Notes: generated by a model from the letters alone, not told the origin. Positions 50,281-59,797 are shown, numbered from the stretch's first letter. The stretch: DNA of 64,000 nt from Paenibacillus xylanexedens (GCF_007680605.1 NZ_VEIO01000001.1:1054001-1118000), one strand, 5' to 3'. Program-made: numbers and translations.

Positions 50281-51432
50281 ATGGCAACGCATGCATATTA
50301 TGTCCCACCCGTGAATTTAATGGGTAGAGGGTGTTTGCAGGATGCAGCTCCAATGATTGGACAGATGGGTATACGTAAGGCACTGGTTGTTACGGATCAG
50401 GAACTGGTTACGTCAGGTATCGCCGAACGTGTATTGTCTACGCTGCGGAAAGCAGGGTTAGACTATGTCGTATATGATGAGGTACAGCCCAATCCAACAT
50501 GTCAGCAAGTGCATGAAGGGTTACAAGTGTTCCAGAACCATGGCTGTGACGCCATTGTATCGATAGGCGGAGGTTCACCGCAGGATGCTGCAAAAGCGAT
50601 CGGGATCGTTGCAGCAAACGGTGGACACATCCGTCAATATGAAGGACTGCACAAATCCCGATCCAAATCGGTCCCGCTGGTAGCTGTCAATACAACGGCT
50701 GGTACATCAAGCGAGGTAACGATGAACTATGTGATTACAGATGAGGAGAGAAAAGTGAAAATGGTGATGGTAGACCGAAACTGTCTGGTTGATCTGTCGG
50801 TAAATGACCCTGAGCTTATGCTGAGTAAACCTGCGAGTCTGACTGCTGCAACGGGCATGGATGCATTAACCCATGCGGTTGAAGCGATGGTTACACCAGG
50901 TGGGTTTACAGTTACAAGTGCAACGGCAGCAGCTGCGGTCAAATTAATCTTTGAATATTTGCCAAGAGCGGTGAAGGATGGAACCGATCTGGAAGCAAGG
51001 GAGTATATGACTTACGCATGTTTCCTGGGTGGTATTGCTTTTAATAATGCGGGGCTTGGATATGTTCATGCCATGGCGCATCAATTAGGCGGAGTGTATG
51101 ATCTGCCGCATGGTGTCTGCAACGCGATGTTGCTTCCTTATGTGGAAGAGATGAATGCCAAACATGTGCCCGACAAATTCCGTCATATCGCCAAGGCAAT
51201 CGGGATGGATGTGAAGGAACGTACCGACGAGGAATGTGCAGATTACGTAATTACAGCGATCAGAGACCTTGCCAAAGAAGTGGGTATTCCGGAGAAGCTG
51301 TCCGAACTTGGGGTACAGAACCCGGATGTGGAGTTGCTTGCAAGCAATGCGATGAAAGATGCTTGTGCACCAGGTAATCCGTATCAACCGTCGAAGGATG
51401 AGGTTATGAGCCTGTTCCGAAAGATAATCTAG
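50281..51432 (+). CDS. Iron-containing alcohol dehydrogenase (group III)
   Basis: The 383-residue NAD(P)-dependent dehydrogenase has the iron-ADH layout: GIRKALVVTDQEL and the GGGSPQDAAKAIG dinucleotide-binding segment near residue 100, then metal ligands in TGMDALTHAVEAMV (Asp and His) and GYVHAMAHQLGGVYDLPHG (two His). It probably reduces or oxidises short alcohols or aldehydes such as ethanol, butanol or propanediol. ACAGGAGGCTGGTTCAG precedes the ATG. It is monocistronic. A link to lactaldehyde reduction in rhamnose metabolism is possible but not supported by location. Confidence 0.93.
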   Translation: MATHAYYVPPVNLMGRGCLQDAAPMIGQMGIRKALVVTDQELVTSGIAERVLSTLRKAGLDYVVYDEVQPNPTCQQVHEGLQVFQNHGCDAIVSIGGGSPQDAAKAIGIVAANGGHIRQYEGLHKSRSKSVPLVAVNTTAGTSSEVTMNYVITDEERKVKMVMVDRNCLVDLSVNDPELMLSKPASLTAATGMDALTHAVEAMVTPGGFTVTSATAAAAVKLIFEYLPRAVKDGTDLEAREYMTYACFLGGIAFNNAGLGYVHAMAHQLGGVYDLPHGVCNAMLLPYVEEMNAKHVPDKFRHIAKAIGMDVKERTDEECADYVITAIRDLAKEVGIPEKLSELGVQNPDVELLASNAMKDACAPGNPYQPSKDEVMSLFRKII

Positions 51433-51503
51433 AACAGATTGCAGAGAAACTTTTATATTTACTGCGGTTTAGACTACAGAGAAGAAATTAATGTTACAAT
51501 TGA

Positions 51504-51528
51504 AGTCGCTGAGACCGGCGGCTTTTTT
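51504..51528 (+). terminator. Probable terminator after the alcohol dehydrogenase gene
   Basis: AGTCGC pairs with GCGGCT around TGAGACCG, followed by TTTTT. Confidence 0.6.
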
Positions 51529-51649
51529 GGCTTGAACAGATATGTATTGTAGGATACGCTTACATCTGTCGTTGAGAAAAGTTAACGATGTTGGCTTTAC
51601 ATATTATGATGGAGACTCCGGTTTATTTAAATCGTTGATGGAGGCCGTG

Positions 51650-52990
51650 ATGAAACAGGATCAATTACATGTAAAAGCACCTGGCAACTGGATGAATGAC
51701 CCGAACGGGTTTATCTATTACCGGGGAGAGTACCACTTATTCTATCAATACTTCCCGTATGGCCTGCAGTGGGGCACGATGCATTGGGGGCATGCGACCA
51801 GTCCGGATTTGGTCACATGGACGCATCATCCTATCGCTCTGTATCCAAGCAAAGGTTATGACCAAAATGGGTGTTTCTCTGGAACGGCACTCGAAGTGCA
51901 GGGCCAAATGTTTATTTTTTATACCGCTGTCAAATACGATGTGCTCAATGAGGAGAACGTTCATGTGATTGTGGATGATCAATTCGAGTCCAGTCAGGTT
52001 TTGATGATCTCGGAGGATGGTTATACGTTTGACAACCTCGCTTCCAAGCAACAGATCATCCCGCCGATCGTCGATTCTGTTCTGGGGCATCGCACGCATA
52101 CACGTGATCCTAAAGTGTGGAAGTATCGGGATCGGTATTATATGATTTTGGGCACGAAGACGAGAGATCAGCGGGGCAAGCTTTTGTTTTATTCAAGCGA
52201 GGATCTACTCCGGTGGACGTATGTGAACAGCTATACCAAGCCAGGGCTCGGTTATATGTGGGAATGTCCGGATATTTTCAGGTTGTCAGATCGTTCGAGC
52301 GGAGCCGAGCAGACTGTACTGCTGATGTCCCCTGAAGGGATTCAAAAGGAACCGTTGTATACAAGTCATGCGATGTGCAGTCTGGTTTCCTTCATAGAAG
52401 AAAGCTGTGATATCGTCATTCCGGATCAATTGAATATGGTTGATTATGGCGGGGACTTGTATGCGCCTCAGACGAATCTGGATGCCGCAGGGCGCAGGGT
52501 TATGGTAGCCTGGATGCGAATGCCGCTACCTGTGAAGAATCCGGGTGAGAAGCCGTGGATTGGCATGATGGCCCTGCCACGAGTTATCGAGGTCGAGGAC
52601 GAACAGATCTATTTCCGGGTGCATCCTGAGGTGGAGACTCATTTTAAGACACCTATGCCTGTCGAGCAGATTGATCATGCGAAGCCATTTCAATTGAAAG
52701 TTGTGTTGCAGGAACATCAGGTTCTGGATATTGGCGGTTATCGCGTATGGCTGGAAGACGGAAGAGTGCATACCGATCGTACAGAGGTATTTAGAGGATT
52801 GGATCAATACGATCTTCAGTTTCAGACTCCGGAGCTTCAGGGAAGCTGTGAACTCAACATCTTTGTAGAGCCTAACTTAATTGAAATTTTTGTGAATCAG
52901 GGGCAGTATGTATTAAGCAATGTGGTATATGATCTGAAAGCTTATGTAAGGTATAAAGGTGAATTAGAGTGTAGAATAGGTAATGCGTAG
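51650..52990 (+). CDS. Glycoside hydrolase family 32 (sucrose-6-phosphate hydrolase / sucrase)
   Basis: This 446-residue beta-fructosidase splits sucrose or sucrose 6-phosphate. The three GH32 acidic residues lie in NWMNDPNGFIYY (nucleophile Asp), HTRDPKVWKY (transition-state Asp) and MWECPDIFRL (acid/base Glu). A C-terminal beta-sandwich ends in LIEIFVNQG. It has no signal peptide, so it acts inside the cell. ATG 51650 follows GGAGGCCGTG; an ORF start 108 bases upstream lacks a site and adds an unrelated N-terminus. No sucrose PTS or transporter gene is beside it. Confidence 0.9.
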   Translation: MKQDQLHVKAPGNWMNDPNGFIYYRGEYHLFYQYFPYGLQWGTMHWGHATSPDLVTWTHHPIALYPSKGYDQNGCFSGTALEVQGQMFIFYTAVKYDVLNEENVHVIVDDQFESSQVLMISEDGYTFDNLASKQQIIPPIVDSVLGHRTHTRDPKVWKYRDRYYMILGTKTRDQRGKLLFYSSEDLLRWTYVNSYTKPGLGYMWECPDIFRLSDRSSGAEQTVLLMSPEGIQKEPLYTSHAMCSLVSFIEESCDIVIPDQLNMVDYGGDLYAPQTNLDAAGRRVMVAWMRMPLPVKNPGEKPWIGMMALPRVIEVEDEQIYFRVHPEVETHFKTPMPVEQIDHAKPFQLKVVLQEHQVLDIGGYRVWLEDGRVHTDRTEVFRGLDQYDLQFQTPELQGSCELNIFVEPNLIEIFVNQGQYVLSNVVYDLKAYVRYKGELECRIGNA

Positions 52991-52993
52991 GGC

Positions 52994-53017
52994 CGCCGGA
53001 GAAATCCGGCTTTTTTT
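52994..53017 (+). terminator. Terminator after the GH32 gene
   Basis: GCCGGA and TCCGGC arms around GAAA are followed by seven T residues. Confidence 0.92.
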
Positions 53018-53110
53018 GATGTGTGTCAACCATCCTGATCATCAATTGGCATGGTTTTACCATATTATTACCAAGAGGATTTTAATTCGTTTCTATCGAA
53101 TAGATTTAAA

Positions 53111-53182
53111 TAACAGCGGCAGTTACAGGAGCCCGTAAGGTTCAAACCGGCGATGCCCTGATTTTTTTCAAATTTGCTGTTA
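53111..53182 (+). ncRNA. Candidate structured leader RNA with internal terminator-like hairpin
   Basis: An outer 7-base stem, TAACAGC with GCTGTTA, encloses inner pairings CAGG/CCTG and GCC/GGC around GGTTCAAACC, with a seven-T run right after CCCTG. The outer stem and the terminator-like hairpin overlap in a way that could make two alternative folds. It matches no riboswitch consensus I know. Confidence 0.4.
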
Positions 53183-53213
53183 CCGCAAGATTCCCCGATC
53201 GAATTCCTGTTTA

Positions 53214-53244
53214 ATGGGTAATAAGCTCATTTTTCATTACCCAT
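53214..53244. repeat. Perfect inverted repeat in the glgC leader
   Basis: ATGGGTAAT and ATTACCCAT (9 of 9) are separated by a 13-base loop. No T-run follows, so it is a hairpin or protein-binding palindrome rather than a terminator. Confidence 0.6.
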
Positions 53245-53575
53245 CATTAGCACGGTCTACAATGCAAGCCAAGTCGTTTTCAACACAATCAACATGTTCT
53301 GCAAGATCAACACCATCTACATGCTTTAAAACACACCATCAGCTTCGCTCATCTGCATTTGAAAAGAACTTCGACTCAAACAGATCATTGATTTGATCCG
53401 CACCAACATTCCTGTGATCATCTAACCAAAGACGTCTGGTTACATATGAATGATGTCTTTATCCGTTTCACATCTGTACAGCATGCTCCTAATCAAGACA
53501 GTCGTGTTTTCACAACAAAATATCGATTATGGGCTCTGAAATGAATCAGAATGAATGCACGTGGAGGAGGCTGTA

Positions 53576-54742
53576 ATGATGGCAAAAAAAGAAGTTGTAG
53601 CGATGCTGCTCGCCGGAGGGCAGGGTAAACGATTAAAGGGTTTGACGAAATCACTGGCGAAACCCGCTGTTTATTTTGGTGGAACCTACCGTATTATCGA
53701 TTTTCCGCTGAGCAATTGTTCAAATTCGGGTATTGATACCGTTGGTGTGTTGACCCAATACGAGCCACTTGTTTTGCATTCCTACATCGGTATTGGCAGT
53801 GACTGGGATCTGGATCGTAAAAATGGCGGAGTTTATGTGCTTCCTCCCCATGAACGGGAAGACGGAAGTAATTGGTATCGCGGGACCGCTGACGCGATTT
53901 ACCGTAACCTTAACTTTATTGAACAATTTGATCCCGAACATGTGCTGATTCTGTCGGGTGATCATATCTATAAGATGGACTATGACAAGATGCTCCAGTA
54001 TCACAAGGAAAAAAATGCCGATTGCACCATTTCCGTGATTGACGTACCGATGGAAGAAGCGAGCCGCTTTGGCATTTTGAATACGAATGATGATTACAGC
54101 ATCTATGAGTTCGAAGAAAAACCTTCTCAGCCCCGAAGCACGCTTGCTTCCATGGGCATCTATCTCTTCAAATGGGATGTGCTGAAACGCTTCCTGATTC
54201 AGGACGAACAGCAGGCATCCACCTCCTACGATTTCGGTAAAGACATCATTCCGTTGTTGCTTGAAAATGACAAATCTTTAGTTGCTTATCCGTTTGAAGG
54301 GTATTGGAAAGACGTTGGAACGATTCGCAGCCTTTGGGAATCCAATATGGATCTGCTGGACGAGGAAACGCCGCTGAATCTGAATGATCCGAGCTGGCGT
54401 ATTTTCACCCGTAACCCGAACCAGCCTGCTCAATATATATCTCCTGCCGCCAAGGTGCGCAACTGTATTATCAGCGAAGGCAGCATCGTGCACGGTGAGG
54501 TGAATCATTCCGTCCTGTTCTATGGAACCGAGGTGGGAGAGAACAGTGCAGTGATCGATTCCGTTGTTATGCCTCGGGTCAAAATTGGCCGTAATGTGTC
54601 CATTCACAACGCCATTATCGCCGAGGGCTTAGCCATTCCGGATGGAGTCCGGATTGCCCCCGCGCCTGGAGACGAGAGTGATATTTTGCTGGTAGACCAG
54701 GAAGAACTGGAACGGCAGTTGCGTCAAGGAATAGCGAATTGA
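53576..54742 (+). CDS. glgC: Glucose-1-phosphate adenylyltransferase, catalytic subunit
   Basis: GlgC makes ADP-glucose from ATP and glucose 1-phosphate for glycogen synthesis. The 388-residue protein has the nucleotide loop [14 protein letters not shown], then [40 protein letters not shown] with the metal Asp, and [16 protein letters not shown] left-handed beta-helix C-domain follows. GGAGGAGGCTGTA precedes two adjacent ATG codons; I chose the first at 53576. It is followed after 34 bases by glgD, as in other Bacillaceae glycogen operons, and long untranslated sequence lies upstream. Confidence 0.96.
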   Translation: MMAKKEVVAMLLAGGQGKRLKGLTKSLAKPAVYFGGTYRIIDFPLSNCSNSGIDTVGVLTQYEPLVLHSYIGIGSDWDLDRKNGGVYVLPPHEREDGSNWYRGTADAIYRNLNFIEQFDPEHVLILSGDHIYKMDYDKMLQYHKEKNADCTISVIDVPMEEASRFGILNTNDDYSIYEFEEKPSQPRSTLASMGIYLFKWDVLKRFLIQDEQQASTSYDFGKDIIPLLLENDKSLVAYPFEGYWKDVGTIRSLWESNMDLLDEETPLNLNDPSWRIFTRNPNQPAQYISPAAKVRNCIISEGSIVHGEVNHSVLFYGTEVGENSAVIDSVVMPRVKIGRNVSIHNAIIAEGLAIPDGVRIAPAPGDESDILLVDQEELERQLRQGIAN

Positions 54743-54776
54743 TTGACCAAAATGTTGGCAAAGGACGGTGCGCGGC

Positions 54777-55880
54777 ATGAAATCACTAATTGGAGTTATT
54801 AACCTTGACCATGAACTGGAAGAATTGAAGGAATTGACGTACTTTCGCTGCGGAGCCGCGGTACCTTATGCCGGGCGTTATCGTCTTATTGATTTTGTCC
54901 TGTCTAACATGATGAATGCGGGTATTGAGAGCATAGGCGTATTTGTTCGCCGCAAATACCGTTCGCTGATGGACCATCTGGGCGATGGTAAGCCATGGGA
55001 TCTGGATCGCAAACATGGGGGCATGTTTATTCTTCCTCCCGATTGGAACGATCCAACGGACACGTCGCAGGGTGATTTGCAACATTTTCACAACAATCTG
55101 GATTTCTTCCACAGAGGCGCCGGGCAATACGTTGTGCACGCAGGCAGCCGCCATGTGACCAAGGCCGATCTTCAGGATGTCTATCAGTATCATATCCGTA
55201 AGGGAGCGGACGTTACACTGGTTTGCAAAAAAGTAGACCGACTGCTACCTGAGCATGAATCCTGCGTTAAAGTCGATCATGATGAAGATGGCAATGTGGT
55301 GGACATTCACCAATGTGCTGACCATACGAATATATATACGGAGATTTTTATCATGGAAAAAGAACTGTTCCTTAAACAGGTGCAGCGCTGCATTGAACAT
55401 GGTGAGACTCATTTCTTCCGTGACGCCATCCTGAAAAATCCGAGCGGATTGAAGATCGCGGCCTATGCCTACGAAGGATATCATGCCGTAATTAACTCGA
55501 TTGACAGCTATTACCGCAATAGCATGGATCTGCTGAATACAGGGCAGTATGAACAACTGTTTAAAGAAGATCCCGTGCAAACCAAAATCAAATACGAGGC
55601 CCCCGCCAAATATCTGGAATCAGCGGATGTTAAACATTCCTTGCTTGCCAATGGATGCATCGTAGGCGGTGAAGTGCAAGACAGCATCCTGTTCCGGGGT
55701 GTGCATGTGGCCAAGGGTGCGAAGATTAAGGGTTCAATCATTATGCAGAAATGTTACATTGGCGAGGGAACTGTGCTGGAGAATGTCATTTTGGATAAAG
55801 ACGTGAAGCTGACTGGCGGGCAGACGTTAATCGGTGCCCCGTCGAACCCGTATATTTTGGCCAAAAGCACTATTATTTAA
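54777..55880 (+). CDS. glgD: GlgD, ADP-glucose pyrophosphorylase regulatory subunit
   Basis: The 367-residue GlgC paralogue forms a hetero-oligomer with GlgC and modulates it. It keeps the fold (GRYRLIDFVLSNMMNAGIES, RNSMDLLN) and the beta-helix tail (CIVGGEVQDSILFRGVHV), but the GGxGxRL nucleotide loop is replaced by LDHELEELKELTYFRCGAA and the GDHIY aspartate segment by HAGSRHVTKADL. It is therefore not catalytic alone. ATG 54777 follows AAAGGACGGTGCGCGGC; an in-frame GTG lies 9 bases earlier. It is co-directional with glgC. Confidence 0.94.
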   Translation: MKSLIGVINLDHELEELKELTYFRCGAAVPYAGRYRLIDFVLSNMMNAGIESIGVFVRRKYRSLMDHLGDGKPWDLDRKHGGMFILPPDWNDPTDTSQGDLQHFHNNLDFFHRGAGQYVVHAGSRHVTKADLQDVYQYHIRKGADVTLVCKKVDRLLPEHESCVKVDHDEDGNVVDIHQCADHTNIYTEIFIMEKELFLKQVQRCIEHGETHFFRDAILKNPSGLKIAAYAYEGYHAVINSIDSYYRNSMDLLNTGQYEQLFKEDPVQTKIKYEAPAKYLESADVKHSLLANGCIVGGEVQDSILFRGVHVAKGAKIKGSIIMQKCYIGEGTVLENVILDKDVKLTGGQTLIGAPSNPYILAKSTII

Positions 55881-56027
55881 ATCTGAAATCTGTCCGATAT
55901 CATCCATAACTATATATAAAAAATAAAATTTTGCGGGTAAGTTTTCAGGTTTGTGTGCACTTAAGTAACTCAGGGTTCGTTTTCTCGCTAACGTGCAGCC
56001 GTAGTGCAGGGAACGAAATCAATTCTG

Positions 56028-56127
56028 TAGAAGCGAAGCGTTCGCCTTTGTCTCTCCATTTCAACCTTGTAAAAGGTGATCAGGAAATGGAAGAGACAAC
56101 AGCGATCGAGAGAATGATTCGTGACCG
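56028..56127 (+). repeat. Degenerate relative (copy E) of the dispersed repeat, overlapping the glgP start
   Basis: The stretch reads GAAGCGAAGCGTTCGCCTTT, later AAAAGGTGATCAGGAAATGG and GACAACAGCGATCG, then ATTCGTGACCG. In order and spacing these match the right half of the full repeats (GAAGCATACGCTTCGCCTTT, AAAAG..GATCAG..., GGATAACAGCGATTG, ATTCTGTCATCG). The glgP ATG at 56087 falls inside it. The left half is not convincing. Confidence 0.5.
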
Positions 56128-58645
56128 AAACGGTCACTTAGCAGAGAAGCCCGGGTACTTAAAATCACGAACCGCCCTCACCTCGCAGGATTTCACCGGG
56201 AGGAACCTACTTTTGTTTGACAACAAAGAAACGTTCAAATCAATCTTTCAACGGAATCTCGTCAGCAAACTGGGCAAACCAATTGAAGAAGCTACGAAGG
56301 AAGACGTGTACCATGTGCTCGGCAGCATGATCCGTGAATACGTGGGTCAGGACTGGGCGGCTTCGAATCAGGGATTCAAGCAGCGTCAGGATAAACAGGT
56401 GTATTACTTCTCGCTGGAGTTTCTGATTGGACGTCTGCTCGGAAACAATCTGTTGAACGTAAATGAGCTGGAACTGGTTCGTGACAGTCTGGAGGAACTT
56501 GGATTTTCACTGGAGTGTATTGAGGAACAGGAAGCAGATGCAGGGCTAGGCAATGGAGGACTGGGGAGGCTTGCTGCCTGTTTCCTGGACTCCTTGGCTT
56601 CACTTGGCTATGCGGGACATGGATGTGGTATCCGCTACAAATACGGTCTATTCGAGCAAAAAATTATTAATGGCAATCAGGTAGAGTTGCCTGATAACTG
56701 GCTGGAAAAGGGCAATGAATGGGAGGTGCGGCGTCCAGATAAAAAGGTAGAGGTTCAGTTCTGGGGCCGGGTAGAAGCCTATGAGCAGGATGGACATTAT
56801 CATTTCGTGACAAAGGATGCTGAAGCGGTCGTTGCCGTACCGTATGACGTGCCCGTTATCGGTTATGGTCAGTCCCATGTCAACACATTACGGTTATGGA
56901 GTGCGGAGCCGAAACGAGAAACGTCATTGGATACCCCTTCGAACTATTACGGATATCTGGATTACAGCCGTTCGGTGGAGTCGATCTCGGAATTCCTGTA
57001 CCCGGATGATTCCCAATACGAGGGCAAGTTGTTGCGTTTGAAACAGCAGTACTTTATGTGTTCCGCAGGAGTGCAGAGTGCACTACGTACATTTAGCAAG
57101 CTGGGACTGTCGTATGACCGCCTGCCGGACAAAGTGGCCTTCCATATCAATGACACCCATCCTACTCTGGTCATTCCCGAACTGATGCGAATTCTAATGG
57201 ATGATAAGGGCTATGGCTGGGATGAGGCGTGGGATATTACTGCACGCACGGTATCTTATACAAATCACACGACTCTAAGCGAAGCGCTGGAAAAATGGCC
57301 TGTACCTATGGTCAGCAAGCTACTGCCACGTATTTATATGATCATTGAAGAGATTAATAAACGTTTCTGCGGGTTGCTGCTGGATCGTTATCCGGGTGAT
57401 GACGAACGCATTGAGCAGATGGCAATTATTGCGAATGATCAAGTTCGCATGGCACACCTTGCCATCGTAGGCAGTCATAGTGTCAATGGTGTGGCTGCAC
57501 TGCATACCGAGATTTTGAAAGAGCGGGAGATGGCGCCGTTTTATGCCCTGTACCCTGAACGTTTTAACAACAAAACCAATGGTATTACACACCGGCGCTG
57601 GTTAATGCATGCCAACCCGAAGCTGTCGAATCTCATTACAGAAACGATCGGCAATGAATGGATCACGGAACCTGGCAAACTGGAGCAACTGGCTGATTAC
57701 GCCGATCAATCCGCGTTCAAGGAGCAATTTCGTGCAATTAAACGAGATAACAAAAATCGTCTGGCGTCTTATATCCTGGATCACACGGGAGTAGCCGTTG
57801 ACCCGGATTCCGTGTTTGACGTGCAGGTGAAAAGGTTGCATGGGTACAAAAGACAGCTTCTGAACATTTTGCATGTCATGCATCTGTATAACAAGCTGAA
57901 AAGTGATGCTTCGTTTGATATGGTGCCGCGCACGTTTATTTTTGGAGCAAAGGCAGCGCCGAGTTATTATTTTGCAAAGAAGATCATCAAACTGATCAAT
58001 ACGGTGTCAGATACCGTGAATCGCGATGCAGCAGTAAATGACCGGTTGAAGGTCTTTTTCCTGGAAAACTATTCGGTCTCGCTTGCCGAGAAAATTATCC
58101 CTGCGGCAGATGTGAGTGAACAGATCTCGACAGCGGGGAAAGAAGCATCGGGTACAGGTAATATGAAATTTATGATGAATGGCGCACTGACGATTGGTAC
58201 GATGGACGGTGCAAACGTGGAGATGGCAGAGCAAGTGGGTGAAGAGAATATGTTCATCTATGGCTTGCGTGCCGACGAAGTGCTGGAATATTATCGGAAC
58301 GGCAACTATCGTCCGAACGAAATCGTGAATCAGGACGAACGTATTCGTGAAGTCGTAGAGCAATTGGTACATCCGGGGGCATTCTGTTATCGGGATGGGG
58401 AGTTCTGGGATATTTATGACTCTTTGCTCGCGCATGGGGATGAATATTTTGTATTACGGGATTTTGCAGCGTATGCCGACGCACATGCAGCGATTGATCG
58501 AGCGTATCGCGATGTTTCGGACTGGACTCGCAAGGCTGTGCTTAACACAGCACATTCAGGTATTTTCTCCAGTGACCGAACAATAAGTGAGTATGCAACC
58601 GATATATGGGGCATTCATCCTGTGTCTGGGCACTGGAATGGTTAG
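56087..58645 (+). CDS. glgP: Glycogen/maltodextrin phosphorylase
   Basis: This 852-residue PLP enzyme (GT35) releases glucose 1-phosphate from glycogen. Hallmarks are YFSLEFLIGRLLGNNLLNV, GLGNGGLGRLAACFLDSLAS, HINDTHPTLVIPELMR, VKRLHGYKRQLLN, and the PLP-lysine site SGTGNMKFMMNGA with Lys694. Bacillus GlgP is about 800 residues; here the N-terminus is about 50 longer (ETTAIERMIRDRNGHLAEKP). The ATG at 56087 has AAAAGGTGATCAGGAA ahead of it; the frame is open further upstream but without family similarity. The first codons appear to derive from repeat sequence. Glycogen synthase and branching enzyme genes are not in this cluster. Confidence 0.94.
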   Translation: MEETTAIERMIRDRNGHLAEKPGYLKSRTALTSQDFTGRNLLLFDNKETFKSIFQRNLVSKLGKPIEEATKEDVYHVLGSMIREYVGQDWAASNQGFKQRQDKQVYYFSLEFLIGRLLGNNLLNVNELELVRDSLEELGFSLECIEEQEADAGLGNGGLGRLAACFLDSLASLGYAGHGCGIRYKYGLFEQKIINGNQVELPDNWLEKGNEWEVRRPDKKVEVQFWGRVEAYEQDGHYHFVTKDAEAVVAVPYDVPVIGYGQSHVNTLRLWSAEPKRETSLDTPSNYYGYLDYSRSVESISEFLYPDDSQYEGKLLRLKQQYFMCSAGVQSALRTFSKLGLSYDRLPDKVAFHINDTHPTLVIPELMRILMDDKGYGWDEAWDITARTVSYTNHTTLSEALEKWPVPMVSKLLPRIYMIIEEINKRFCGLLLDRYPGDDERIEQMAIIANDQVRMAHLAIVGSHSVNGVAALHTEILKEREMAPFYALYPERFNNKTNGITHRRWLMHANPKLSNLITETIGNEWITEPGKLEQLADYADQSAFKEQFRAIKRDNKNRLASYILDHTGVAVDPDSVFDVQVKRLHGYKRQLLNILHVMHLYNKLKSDASFDMVPRTFIFGAKAAPSYYFAKKIIKLINTVSDTVNRDAAVNDRLKVFFLENYSVSLAEKIIPAADVSEQISTAGKEASGTGNMKFMMNGALTIGTMDGANVEMAEQVGEENMFIYGLRADEVLEYYRNGNYRPNEIVNQDERIREVVEQLVHPGAFCYRDGEFWDIYDSLLAHGDEYFVLRDFAAYADAHAAIDRAYRDVSDWTRKAVLNTAHSGIFSSDRTISEYATDIWGIHPVSGHWNG

Positions 58646-58720
58646 AATTGAGAAGAAGCATGTTTAAAAAATAGAACGGATAAATTAGCATTTAAGTTAG
58701 CTTTACAAACGGAAGTCCGC

Positions 58721-58796
58721 TCTCTCTTGTTTGATGTCTGCGCCTGGCAGTGGGAAGTTCGCTGCAGGGCTGCGGACAGGAACAAGAGATTTTTGT
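58721..58796 (+). terminator. Long terminator hairpin of the glg operon
   Basis: TCTCTTGTT and AACAAGAGA pair perfectly; inner GTCTGCG/CTGCGGAC and GGCAG/CTGC pairings lengthen the stem. TTTTTG follows. Confidence 0.8.
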
Positions 58797-58927
58797 TATG
58801 AATATCATAAGTTCGCATTCAGCATCAAAAACTGCCGGGGCATTTCAGTCATACTAAGGGAAGCAACAGACCAGTAAGGAAGACAAAGTAGGGTACATAT
58901 CACGCGAACGAATAGGAGACGGAACAT

Positions 58928-59797
58928 ATGGATCACTATGCGCGTATTCAGCTTGCCATCGAGCATCTGGAAAAGCATCTGCAGGAGCCTTTCAACATAA
59001 AGGATGTGTCGGCTGCATCCAGTTTTTCAGTATTTCATTTTCAACGTTTGTTTCAGGCGATTACAGGTTTTACTGTTCTGGAGTACTTGCGCAGACGAAG
59101 ACTAACGGAGGCAGCTTCGACCTTGCGAAACTCGGCGCAGGGTGTACTGGAAATTGCGCTTAGCTATGGTTATCAATCGCAGGAAGCCTTTACCCGGGCA
59201 TTTGACGCTCACTTTGGCGTCACACCGGCGCGGTTTCGCAAGCAGCAACAGGAAGCTTTAACAGAGGAGTTCATGCAACAACGTATTGATTTTAATGAAT
59301 ATCGTTCACAGCTTGGCACAGCGTTCCATATGAATCCGCCACGTATGGTGACGCTGGAGCCGATCCGGATCATCGGATATGAATATAAGACCAACCTGAA
59401 TTCAGAGCAACATTACACAGAGATTCCCGGATTCTATCATGAATTCGGGCGTGAGCAGAAGTTTATGAACATTCCCGAGCGAATTCGCCCCGATATGGCG
59501 TATGGTGTTGCGGCTCATTTTCAGGAGGATGGGGCATTTTCATTTATCGTTGGCGAAGAGAGTGCAGGAAGCGGTGATTCCTTAAAACCCGGATATACCT
59601 GTCTGGAGATTCCAGACGGGCTATATGCCGAGTTTACAACCGAAGGCTCAGAGCAGGATGTGCGCAAAATGATCTACGGAAGCTGGCTGCCAGCTTCCAA
59701 GTATGAACGGCGGGAAGGGCCGGACTTTGAAGTGACCGATGTGTGGAAGTCGACGCCCGAGCGGCTGGATATGAAGATCTACATCCCGTTAAAATAG
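58928..59797 (+). CDS. AraC family regulator with GyrI-like effector domain
   Basis: The 289-residue protein has an N-terminal AraC/XylS double helix-turn-helix (residues about 5-105: FNIKDVSAASSFSVFHFQRL, LEIALSYGYQSQEAFTRAFD, FGVTPARFRK). A C-terminal GyrI-like/BmrR-type small-molecule binding domain follows (PPRMVTLEPIRIIGYEYKT, FTTEGSEQDVRKMIYGSWLP). The order resembles Rob/SoxS-type and YdeE-type regulators that respond to hydrophobic compounds. AATAGGAGACGGAACAT precedes the ATG. It is monocistronic between two terminators; targets are unknown. Confidence 0.9.
   Translation: MDHYARIQLAIEHLEKHLQEPFNIKDVSAASSFSVFHFQRLFQAITGFTVLEYLRRRRLTEAASTLRNSAQGVLEIALSYGYQSQEAFTRAFDAHFGVTPARFRKQQQEALTEEFMQQRIDFNEYRSQLGTAFHMNPPRMVTLEPIRIIGYEYKTNLNSEQHYTEIPGFYHEFGREQKFMNIPERIRPDMAYGVAAHFQEDGAFSFIVGEESAGSGDSLKPGYTCLEIPDGLYAEFTTEGSEQDVRKMIYGSWLPASKYERREGPDFEVTDVWKSTPERLDMKIYIPLK

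Larger units (their letters stand above)
53018..53575. other. Long non-coding region upstream of glgC
   Basis: About 560 bases hold no supportable gene. The structured block at 53111-53182 and the perfect hairpin at 53214-53244 lie in its first half. The second half is unusually C/A-rich and T/C-rich with no Shine-Dalgarno or ORF until the GGAGGAGG of glgC. It may be an untranslated leader carrying regulatory RNA. Confidence 0.5.

Noticed and set aside
53126..53160. Possible TPP, preQ1 or fluoride riboswitch in the glgC leader
   Set aside because: The required core motifs (CTGAGA and GATAAT-type for TPP, or the preQ1 and crcB cores) are absent, so it is listed only as an unclassified structure.
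58681..58720. TAAGTTAGCTTTACAAACGGAAGTCCG, faintly like the left arm of the dispersed repeat
   Set aside because: It is too short and divergent, and has no opposite end; the following hairpin is explained as the glg terminator.
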